Positions 6,882-14,161 of a stretch of 64,000 nt of DNA are shown piece by piece. Position 1 is the first letter of the stretch. Each line of letters starts with the position of its first letter. Both the position numbers and the translations under genes were made by a program. This DNA is from Candidatus Parachristensenella avicola. Lineage in GTDB: Bacteria; Bacillota; Clostridia; Christensenellales; UMGS416. The stretch lies in assembly GCA_904420205.1 (NCBI GenBank), contig CAJFUN010000030.1, positions 62,001-126,000 on the forward strand, given 5' to 3'. The notes under the pieces were generated by a model. That model was given only the letters and a program-made list of their open reading frames with translations, was not told the DNA's origin and made no database searches.

Positions 6882-8108
6882 TTATCCCTTGCGGTTTCGC
6901 AGACGCATAGCGGCGTCTGTATCCGCCGCCTGTACCGATTTGGGGTGGAAGCGGTATACCCGCTGCCCCACCCAATCGCGCTCATACACGCCGGTGCACC
7001 CAATCAGCAGGGCAAAAAGCAGGCCTACTTGCAGGCTGAATATCGTCACATCCGCTACGCCATGCACGGCGACTGCGGCTACCAGCCCTAATGCCATAGC
7101 GCAAAGGTGGTTATCCGCCTTGGTTTTCAGCAGCATCCATAGCGTTTTGCCTACGCCGGAAAAGTATACGGCCAGCAGGCTAGCGCCCATTAAGCCATAG
7201 TTAAGCAGAAGATCCAGCGCTACATTATGGGCATGCACGCGAAAGGTCAACCCCTGTGTCCGCGCAAGCTCTATATACCCCAGTGGCCCCCGGCCCAGCA
7301 GCGGCGTCTCCAGGAAGCCCTTCAGCGCGTTTTCCCATATGCTTTGCCGCACCAGGAAATCATGGCCGCTTTCCTCCATGCGCTGGAAAAGCCCCGGCTC
7401 CACCTTCAACAACAGCATAACGGCCAGGCTCGCCACCAGATCCACTGCCGCCCAGCGGTAGCGCCGGTGGATCAACAGCAGCACCGGTGTCACAATCATA
7501 ACCACCATGAGGCTGCTGCGACAGTTGCAGATATATAGGCTGACCAAATTCGCCGCCAGCGTCATGCTATAGAGCAGCTTTTCACCACGGCTTCCGGGCA
7601 TCATCAGCTGATTCACGCAAACCAGAAATACGAATTCCAGGATAGCCGCGTAATAGTTGGGATTTTCAAAGGTCGCCGGCGCACGAAAAGAAGGATCGCC
7701 TGACAGCGCCAGCTGCACAATTGCCACCGGCAGACAAAGGATACTTGCCACGCATGCAGTGCGGATCACCCGCTTGAGCAGCGGCCGCGTCATGATGCTG
7801 CGCACGTACAGCGCAACCAGCGCCACGCAGAGCACGCCGGCAGAGGCCAAAAGCCCTACCCAGTTGCCCCGCAGCAGCGATACTGCCGCGCCCAGCAAAG
7901 CAAAAGCGACCAGCGCCTTTCCTCTGGGCACTGTACGGATTATTTCGCCCAGCATCCCTTTTTTGATGAGATAGCCAACCGTCACCGCCAATGCCGCCGC
8001 CGTTACATATACCGATAGAAAAAGGCTGACGGTCAGACCAAGGATGATCCGGTCGTCCACCGGATGCGTCCGGGTGTGGCGGGTATTTTTCCCGTATAAG
8101 AGTGTAAT
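6882..8108 (-). CDS. O-antigen ligase / Wzy-type polymerase family membrane protein, probable ATT start
   Basis: The product is a polytopic membrane protein of ~400 residues with about ten hydrophobic segments. Conserved family stretches are present: FENPNYYAAILE, RQSIWENALKGF with LETPLLGRGPLGY, and HAHNVALDLLLNYGLMG, the loop region of Wzy_C/WaaL enzymes that carries the key His and Arg residues. It should polymerise or ligate surface glycans at the outer face of the membrane. The first conventional start is GTG at 8060, which lacks a ribosome binding site. In frame upstream, AAAGGAGGTC lies 6-8 nt before ATT at 8106-8108, and a near-consensus promoter lies just ahead of it. I therefore annotate ATT as the start, adding 16 residues. 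Confidence 0.85.
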   Translation of the reverse strand: MTLLYGKNTRHTRTHPVDDRIILGLTVSLFLSVYVTAAALAVTVGYLIKKGMLGEIIRTVPRGKALVAFALLGAAVSLLRGNWVGLLASAGVLCVALVALYVRSIMTRPLLKRVIRTACVASILCLPVAIVQLALSGDPSFRAPATFENPNYYAAILEFVFLVCVNQLMMPGSRGEKLLYSMTLAANLVSLYICNCRSSLMVVMIVTPVLLLIHRRYRWAAVDLVASLAVMLLLKVEPGLFQRMEESGHDFLVRQSIWENALKGFLETPLLGRGPLGYIELARTQGLTFRVHAHNVALDLLLNYGLMGASLLAVYFSGVGKTLWMLLKTKADNHLCAMALGLVAAVAVHGVADVTIFSLQVGLLFALLIGCTGVYERDWVGQRVYRFHPKSVQAADTDAAMRLRNRKG

Positions 8109-8136
8109 GTGTATGACCTCCTTTTGAGCCGTGAAC

Positions 8137-8166
8137 AGTATAGTTTACGAATCATGGCGGTGTCAA
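8137..8166 (-). promoter_or_regulatory. Near-consensus promoter for the O-antigen-ligase gene
   Basis: On the minus strand, TTGACA (8166-8161) and TATACT (8142-8137) are separated by 18 nt. Transcription would begin near 8130. The first good ribosome binding site on this transcript is at about 8116-8124, immediately before ATT at 8108. Confidence 0.8.
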
Positions 8167-8276
8167 TCCACTCAAAGAAAATCGTAACTTTAGTGAGATT
8201 TAGACGTATGCTTTTATGGATTTTACTATTCTTTTCCCATGTTAACAGAAATTTTACATTTTTGGCAACCAGAAAC

Positions 8277-8309
8277 AGCACGGGGCCGCGCATCACGCAG
8301 CCCCGTGCT
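8277..8309 (-). terminator. Perfect 10-bp hairpin after the ABC permease operon
   Basis: AGCACGGGGC (8277-8286) pairs perfectly with GCCCCGTGCT (8300-8309). On the minus strand it is followed by GTTTCTGGTT, a weak T-tract. It lies 76 nt past the last gene of the operon that ends at 8385, so it is probably that operon's terminator. Confidence 0.55.
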
Positions 8310-8384
8310 AGACCCATCGATCCTTTACCCTGTTGTCGGGTCTATTCTAAAATGCAAAATTTATTCGATTTTTCAGGTGCATAA

Positions 8385-9023
8385 TTAACCGTCTTTAAGC
8401 AGGCGCTTTTCCAGCGAATACCCCGCCACCAGAAATACCGCGCCTGCAGCCAGCATCACCGCCGCCGGCCACAGCTCCGCCCCTGCCTCCAGCGGAGCCT
8501 CCAGAGAGAAAATGCTGGCTGGCAGCTGAAAGAGAATGCAACCCAGGCAATACAGCACCGTCACGATCAGCGGCAAAAAGGTATTGCGCGATACCATAGC
8601 GATGCCATAGGCCACGGCGATTAGGAAGAAGCACTGGGCCCAGACCAAAAGATACAGGATAAAAAGCCTGGGCAGGAAGAGGGCCATGAGCCCGCAGAGC
8701 ACCGACCAATGCAGGCCATACCATATCCACAGCGCCAGCATCCGCGATAGCAGCGTATCCCATCCAAAGCGGTATACATACAAAAGCTCATTGCCCGGCG
8801 CATTCAAATACTCTTTCATCACAAAGACGGGCCACCACACGGCAAAGAGCGGGATAAACTGCTGGGCGCTGTTAATGGCGAAAAGGCGCGTAATGAATAG
8901 ATCCCCTTCTGCTGCTAGATAGTTGGAATATACGACCAGAGGCACCAAAATCCATATAACGACTACCGGGATGGCATACAGCAGGCGCTGGCTTTTGAGC
9001 TCCAGCCTCAGCCGGGCAATCAT
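8385..9023 (-). CDS. ABC transporter small permease (last gene of permease array operon)
   Basis: The product has 212 residues with about six transmembrane segments, including YAIPVVVIWILVPLVVYS and FILYLLVWAQCFFLIAVAYG. No soluble domain is present. Its ATG overlaps the ATPase stop by 4 nt (ATGA at 9020-9023), so it is translationally coupled to the ATPase and is likely its obligate membrane partner. Family-level identity beyond ABC-2-like permease cannot be asserted. It is the distal gene of the operon that begins at 16210. Confidence 0.7.
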   Translation of the reverse strand: MIARLRLELKSQRLLYAIPVVVIWILVPLVVYSNYLAAEGDLFITRLFAINSAQQFIPLFAVWWPVFVMKEYLNAPGNELLYVYRFGWDTLLSRMLALWIWYGLHWSVLCGLMALFLPRLFILYLLVWAQCFFLIAVAYGIAMVSRNTFLPLIVTVLYCLGCILFQLPASIFSLEAPLEAGAELWPAAVMLAAGAVFLVAGYSLEKRLLKDG

Positions 9024-9862
9024 GCGTACCCCTTCATGACGGCCATATAGCCGTCCTCCAGGCTGGGTTCCAGCAGTTCAAAGTCCTGCGGCTCCCGGCA
9101 GATTACCCGACTGCCCGCTTGGGTCACCTGTGCCTCATAGTATTCGCCTTTGATCTGAGGAATCGCCCGATTGGGCACTTGATAAACCAATCCTTGGGCC
9201 CGGGCTGCCAGCGCCTCGCAGTCCCCGTTGAACAACACCTGCCCTTCGTGCATGACCAGCACCCGGTCGCAGAGGCTTTCCACATCCTCGACGATATGCG
9301 TCGAAATCAGCGCCAGCTTATCCTGCCCCTTCATCCGCGCCACCATGTTCTTAAACCGGGCCCGCTCCTGGGGGTCCAGGCCCGAGGTCGGCTCGTCCAT
9401 GATGATGACCCGCGCGTCTCCCAGCAGGCTTTGCGCGATCCCCACCCGCCGCACCATGCCGCCGGACAGCGTCGACACCCGCGACCGGATCCGATCCTCC
9501 AGGTTCACCTTCTGCAGGCAGTCCTCGATCATCGCCGGGCGCTTCTCCTTGGGTACCTTCTTCAGCGCGCAGAAATAATCCATCATCTCATATACCGTCA
9601 GCTCCCGGAACATGCCGAAGGCCTGGGGCAGATAGCCCAGGTTGGGCCGGTACGTCTTGCTCTTTTGAATATCCTCCCCCTCATAGGCCACCGTACCGGC
9701 GTCCAGGTCATAGATGCCCGTCAGGCAGCGGATAATTGTGGTCTTGCCCGCTCCGTTGGCCCCCAGCAGGCCCACCACACCCGCCTCCAGCTCCGCGTCG
9801 ATCCCTTTAAGGATCTCCCGGCGCCCCAGCTTCTTTCTCAGCCCCGTTATGCTAAGCATCAT
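9020..9862 (-). CDS. ABC transporter ATP-binding protein
   Basis: The product has 280 residues. Walker A is LLGANGAGKTT (~33-43), the signature is LSGGM (~138), and Walker B is ARVIIMDEPTSGLDP (~157), followed by the H-loop in LISTHIVEDVESLCDRV. It belongs to the ABC-2 exporter ATPase type, with an extra C-terminal ~60 residues after LVMHEGQVLF. It should power the surrounding permeases at the inner face of the membrane. Its start overlaps the preceding permease by 11 bp. A second copy of its first codons survives at 14068-14145 as a duplication remnant. Confidence 0.93.
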   Translation of the reverse strand: MMLSITGLRKKLGRREILKGIDAELEAGVVGLLGANGAGKTTIIRCLTGIYDLDAGTVAYEGEDIQKSKTYRPNLGYLPQAFGMFRELTVYEMMDYFCALKKVPKEKRPAMIEDCLQKVNLEDRIRSRVSTLSGGMVRRVGIAQSLLGDARVIIMDEPTSGLDPQERARFKNMVARMKGQDKLALISTHIVEDVESLCDRVLVMHEGQVLFNGDCEALAARAQGLVYQVPNRAIPQIKGEYYEAQVTQAGSRVICREPQDFELLEPSLEDGYMAVMKGYA

Positions 9863-9878
9863 GGTTCATCGCCTCCTT
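9821..9878. repeat. 58-bp direct repeat, copy 1 (permease end / ATPase start junction)
   Basis: The 58 bp are identical to 14104-14161 and span the last codons of a permease (ending in LLKEAMNHDA, partly covered) and the first 14 codons of the ATPase. This copy is the functional junction. Confidence 0.95.
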
Positions 9879-11906
9879 TACCAAATTGATCAAAACCCCA
9901 AGGGGATTATCTTCCTTATCGCTACAAAGGAACGCATCCAGTTTTTGAAGGGGAAAATACGTGCTGGTTTGAGCTTTTTCCAGGAAAGCAAAGGCCGCTT
10001 GCACCGTGGGATCTGCCGAATCAATCGAATTGACCACAGGATCTTTAACGTTCAACTCGTATAGCGTCTGTAAGTCCAGAAGTATTTCATGAGGATCAAC
10101 ATTCTGCTCTGTATTACCGGATCCTTCACGCAAATAAACACATAGGGCATCACACAGATCTTGATGTCCGTCCCTATCGTTCCATGGGCGTTTAAGCATT
10201 TCCTCCGCCAACATTTCCGCGTCTACCATTTCCTGCTTAATGAGCCAGTGGTCGCCCATATCTTCAAGCTTTTCTCCATTTGACCCAAATCCAAAATAAA
10301 CCGGTAGGAAAAAAACATTCTTCTGTGTAACATCCAGCCGGCTTTCGCGTCCAAGCCGCTGACAAGCCCTGTCGTAAACCGCCTGCTGCTGAATCAAAAC
10401 CTCGTCAAGCCGTTTGTTTCTATTTTGGCTTTCCACATAAAGCGTCCAGGGGCCATTGTGAATCGGCTCCATGAGCCCACCAAACAGGCTTAGGTTCGTA
10501 CTTACTCCTTCATAGCAATTCCCTGACCCATTCAAGTTACAATAGACCGGATAGGGTGCCCGAATTTGTACCCAAAACATATGCTCATGGGTATCCGGCC
10601 GCGTATCATAGCCGCTTAAAACGTCATTGGAATAGATAGATCGCACACCCGCAATGGGATAATAGGGAAAATATCCCGGTAAGCTTACACCCTGCGCATT
10701 GCTGTAAAACTTGGGACTAAATCCGGTATATTGGACGGTAATTTTTCTGTTTAACGGCATGTCTGCCTGAGTAATAGAAAACTGATCTCCTTCCCGGGTA
10801 AATCGCACATCTCTCCCTTGCTCGTCTTGTATAGCGCCAATATGAAACCGGTGATACAGAGTAAATTGATAATCGCGATCATCTTGCGCAGCAGACAATT
10901 CCATACGAACAGTGGCTGAAAGCTCTCGATACAGGCATAAATCCAAGTCATAGCTGAGTACGGAGAACGCCGGCTTCACTTCTTCATATGGCGTATCGAT
11001 ATAATGGAGTTGGTCATAAATACCAGCCGCACTCGGCCTGGAATCCTCGATTAATACCGATCCCCTCATGGCCCAACCAACAAAAGATGCAAGCGATATG
11101 GCCAGACAGCTGGCGAGGAGCACGCATCTTCTTTTCGATTGAGGCACTGCATTGCGAATCAGCACAAGCACAGCGCCGCTTAACCAGAACAGTGCCAGCA
11201 GCCATCGCGCTGGCTCCATTGGCAATCCATATAGGATATCGGGGAGTGCGGTAGGCTCAAGCCCATATGGCGTCAGGGTGAACAAATCCTTCAGCCAGTA
11301 GAGCAGGTCCGTCCCAGCCGTTTGCCCGGTAATATTAAAGGGGATAAATAGGATGGGCGCGACATAATTGGTGGTAAGCAACGTCAAAATCAGCACCACA
11401 GAATAGACAAGGATTCGCCGCTTTTTCAGCCATACAGCCAACATGAGGCCGATCGCGCCGCCAACGCAGGGCGTGACGAAATGGTAAAGCAGTCCACAGA
11501 GCAAAAGATGCCGGACCAGCAATCCGCTTTGGCTCCCCTGAACCTGATAAATCAGGAGCACCTGCCCCATGGGTAACGCGTAATTGATGAATGCCAACGT
11601 AACCAGTAATAAAGCCCACCCTCCGTATACCCTTAGCAGCCCGCTTTTATAGACGGAAACGGTTTCGGCCAGGTTGGATTCCTGCATCTTTACGGCTATC
11701 TCATATCCAATGCACATAAAAAGCGCATAGGGAACCATGGCATATTCCAGCGTTTCGCGCAGCGTACCCAGCGAATTTTTGTACAGCATCTCATATTGAT
11801 GGTCCTTAAAAATGAAAACGGCAAAACCTAAAAAGTAGAGTATCACCGTGCCAAGCAGCATGGGATTACGGATCAGGATCTTCCATCCTTTTTTATATGT
11901 TTCCAT
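9852..11906 (-). CDS. ABC permease with M1-peptidase-like ectodomain, paralog A
   Basis: The product has ~684 residues; the ATG at 11906 has GGGGAGG 5 nt upstream. Residues ~1-270 contain about six transmembrane helices of an ABC-2-like permease. The rest is a predicted extracytoplasmic domain. The segment with FHIGAIQDEQG, ITVQYTGFSPKFYSN and GVSLPGYFPYYPIAG resembles the N-terminal beta domain of M1 aminopeptidases seen in permease/peptidase fusions. The position where M1 enzymes carry HExxH is occupied here by LAEEMLKRPW, so it cannot be an M1-type peptidase. It has two paralogs upstream in the operon and overlaps the ATPase. It may transport or sense peptides or envelope ligands. Confidence 0.75.
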   Translation of the reverse strand: METYKKGWKILIRNPMLLGTVILYFLGFAVFIFKDHQYEMLYKNSLGTLRETLEYAMVPYALFMCIGYEIAVKMQESNLAETVSVYKSGLLRVYGGWALLLVTLAFINYALPMGQVLLIYQVQGSQSGLLVRHLLLCGLLYHFVTPCVGGAIGLMLAVWLKKRRILVYSVVLILTLLTTNYVAPILFIPFNITGQTAGTDLLYWLKDLFTLTPYGLEPTALPDILYGLPMEPARWLLALFWLSGAVLVLIRNAVPQSKRRCVLLASCLAISLASFVGWAMRGSVLIEDSRPSAAGIYDQLHYIDTPYEEVKPAFSVLSYDLDLCLYRELSATVRMELSAAQDDRDYQFTLYHRFHIGAIQDEQGRDVRFTREGDQFSITQADMPLNRKITVQYTGFSPKFYSNAQGVSLPGYFPYYPIAGVRSIYSNDVLSGYDTRPDTHEHMFWVQIRAPYPVYCNLNGSGNCYEGVSTNLSLFGGLMEPIHNGPWTLYVESQNRNKRLDEVLIQQQAVYDRACQRLGRESRLDVTQKNVFFLPVYFGFGSNGEKLEDMGDHWLIKQEMVDAEMLAEEMLKRPWNDRDGHQDLCDALCVYLREGSGNTEQNVDPHEILLDLQTLYELNVKDPVVNSIDSADPTVQAAFAFLEKAQTSTYFPLQKLDAFLCSDKEDNPLGVLINLVKEAMNHDA

Positions 11907-11959
11907 CACGCCCTCCCCTCATGCGATATTGCTGTAATCGATATTCCGTTATGCGCTTT

Positions 11960-14041
11960 CTATCCTTCCATCGCCTCCTTAAGTAGTCCGGCAAGAAATG
12001 TTCCTTCATCAACATTCGCTTCATCTGTGCACAAAAATTGCAAAATCCGGAGCATATAATCCTGGTTGGGCTGATCGCCCAGATAATGCAATGCCTCCTC
12101 GAGGCTCTGCTGCCATGCAAAGTAATCTTCGCCTTCCTTTGAATGCGGTTCCGTCAGCTTTTGAAGCAGGCGATCTGCATCAACATAGCGGCTTTGATTG
12201 GCCCCCTCTCCCACGATTTTCCATGCGAAGCGGTTTGCCAGCTGCGTCGCTCTTTTACTGGGTGCCAGCTGACGGATTACATATTCTTCCGCTATCGCAT
12301 CAGGAGAATGGGATACATAATTGCTTACCAAAAGATGATCCTGCAAAAACACCACATCTTCCGTGACGGAAGAGACAGAAAAATAGGTTGGTTCCCAAAA
12401 TACTTTCAGTTGCTTAAAGTCCATTGCCGGAATCGATTCCCCCGCCCATTGACGGACTCGATCAATGCGTTCCTGCGCATCCTCCAGCGTATTCTGGATT
12501 GCTTCCGTATCCAGTCCCACTGGCATAATCGTCTCTATCCCTCCGCTGCGCTTTACGCTTGTCAGCATACGGCTTCCCCACAGCGTCAGGTCATGAGCAT
12601 TCCCCGCCCATACTTCTCCTTCGGCATTCAGATTGGTATAAACCGGATAAGGTGCATCAACCGAAACAGAGAACTGATGGAGCCTCGGGGAGCCGCTTAT
12701 CTCATAGCCGTACTGCTCCGTCTTGTAAACCGGCCGAATTCCCTCCATCGGATAATATGGGAAATATCCCGGCAGCGCTGCCGCTTGGTCGTTTGAATAA
12801 AATCGAGGGTGGCTCCCCTCATAATCGATGATAAGCACTCGATTATCCGGAATGTCTTCACGGCTTATTGTAAACTGGTCTATATGGCGCTCAAAAGGGA
12901 TCCGATCTCCCCGATCATTCCGAATGCTTTTGATATGCATCCCCCGATAAAGCGTAAAAATGTATTGGCCACGTTCTTCATCCAGCTCTGTCAGCTGCAT
13001 GGTCACGCTGGCCCTCATCTTTTGTCCCAGCTTGATCTGGAACGTATATGTTTCAATCCCAAAGCCGCCCGGATCCACCTCTTTTATCTGCTTACCCTGC
13101 AAATATTGCTCCATGTAGAAATCCTGATCCTGGGCGATAATGCCTTCCGGCCGCTCATCCAGGTATAAAACGCTCCCCTTGCAGCCATAACCGGCCGCAC
13201 AGGCGATCAGTAGGATGCCTGCCGCAAATAAACACGCCCTTTGCCTCCCCGGCATTGCCTTCCCAGGCTGCCGCCAAAGCAGGACCACCCCCCAAAGGCC
13301 AACCCACATGCCCGCCAGCAGCCACCGGGCCCCTTCCTGGGAAATTCCATAGAAAAAGTCAGTATCATACTGCCTGACCATCCCATAAGGGGTAAAGGTT
13401 AAGAGGTTCTTTATCTCATAGGCAATATTACCTGCCAGGCGCATGCCCGACACCCGATACAGCGCCGAAAACAGCGGATCGACAAAGCTTGTGGTCAGCA
13501 GCACCAGAAGCACGGCGACCGAATACACCATGATGCGATTGGAGCCAAACAGCTTGGCCATACCCATTCCCATCAGCCCGCCAAGGAGCGGCGTAATCCC
13601 ATAATACAGCAAACACGCGCCCAGTTGATTGGCCAGCATGGCCCCAACACCCCTGGGGTTCAGGCAGTAAAGGAGTACGTTTACCGCAACCGCCGGTATG
13701 GCAAAAATTCCCGCCAGGCACAGAAGGAACAGCGGGAGGCTTATCAAAAAATTGACCCGCTCTGTCGGCAAGGCGCGCATAATCTCTTCCAGGTTCATCT
13801 CCTTGGGCCGGATGGCCATCTCATACCCGATATACATGAATAGGGCGTAACCGGCCAGGCTGAAATACATGGTCATGGTCACCATGTTCATGTACATGCT
13901 GTCTAGATAGGCGTATTCTATGAAGCTTTTCACCCGCAGCAAATCATACCCCAGGCTAAGCAGCCATACCGCGCAAAACGGGATGATCAGCCAGAGATTC
14001 CTTCTAAACATCCGGTTAACTACAAGGAAATGGATTTTCAT
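11960..14041 (-). CDS. ABC permease with M1-peptidase-like ectodomain, paralog B
   Basis: The product has 693 residues, with AGGAGGGATTCG before the ATG at 14041. The layout matches paralog A: about six N-terminal membrane helices including a glycine-rich LLGGLMGMGMAKLFG, then an ectodomain with FTLYRGMHIKSIRND, VLIIDYEGSHPRFYSN and ALPGYFPYYPMEGIRP. At the usual HExxH site it reads IAEEYVIRQL, lacking the zinc histidines. The end LLKEAMEG matches the ends of its sister proteins. It lies 53 nt upstream of paralog A and 26 nt downstream of the ATPase remnant. Paralogs A, B and C may form a hetero-oligomeric permease, or they may have diverged for different ligands. Confidence 0.75.
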   Translation of the reverse strand: MKIHFLVVNRMFRRNLWLIIPFCAVWLLSLGYDLLRVKSFIEYAYLDSMYMNMVTMTMYFSLAGYALFMYIGYEMAIRPKEMNLEEIMRALPTERVNFLISLPLFLLCLAGIFAIPAVAVNVLLYCLNPRGVGAMLANQLGACLLYYGITPLLGGLMGMGMAKLFGSNRIMVYSVAVLLVLLTTSFVDPLFSALYRVSGMRLAGNIAYEIKNLLTFTPYGMVRQYDTDFFYGISQEGARWLLAGMWVGLWGVVLLWRQPGKAMPGRQRACLFAAGILLIACAAGYGCKGSVLYLDERPEGIIAQDQDFYMEQYLQGKQIKEVDPGGFGIETYTFQIKLGQKMRASVTMQLTELDEERGQYIFTLYRGMHIKSIRNDRGDRIPFERHIDQFTISREDIPDNRVLIIDYEGSHPRFYSNDQAAALPGYFPYYPMEGIRPVYKTEQYGYEISGSPRLHQFSVSVDAPYPVYTNLNAEGEVWAGNAHDLTLWGSRMLTSVKRSGGIETIMPVGLDTEAIQNTLEDAQERIDRVRQWAGESIPAMDFKQLKVFWEPTYFSVSSVTEDVVFLQDHLLVSNYVSHSPDAIAEEYVIRQLAPSKRATQLANRFAWKIVGEGANQSRYVDADRLLQKLTEPHSKEGEDYFAWQQSLEEALHYLGDQPNQDYMLRILQFLCTDEANVDEGTFLAGLLKEAMEG

Positions 14042-14067
14042 CGAATCCCTCCTATTCCGCTTAGCGC

Positions 14068-14145
14068 TTATCCCAGCCCGAACTTAATCGTGGGGTGTTC
14101 CCTGCGCCCCAGCTTCTTTCTCAGCCCCGTTATGCTAAGCATCAT
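14068..14145 (-). pseudogene. Remnant of the ATPase 5' end left by tandem duplication
   Basis: The 25-codon frame begins MMLSITGLRKKLGRRE, identical to the first 16 residues of the ATPase encoded at 9020-9862, then runs into unrelated codons and a TAA. It overlaps the end of paralog C exactly as the intact ATPase overlaps paralog A. It shows that the ancestral order was permease followed by ATPase, and that duplication inserted more permeases between them. Confidence 0.85.
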
Positions 14146-14161
14146 GGTTCATCGCCTCCTT
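14104..14161. repeat. 58-bp direct repeat, copy 2 (duplication scar)
   Basis: This stretch is identical over 58 bp to 9821-9878. It covers the 3' end of paralog C and the start of the ATPase remnant. Perfect identity, while the permeases themselves are well diverged, suggests recent gene conversion or recombination at this junction. Confidence 0.95.
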
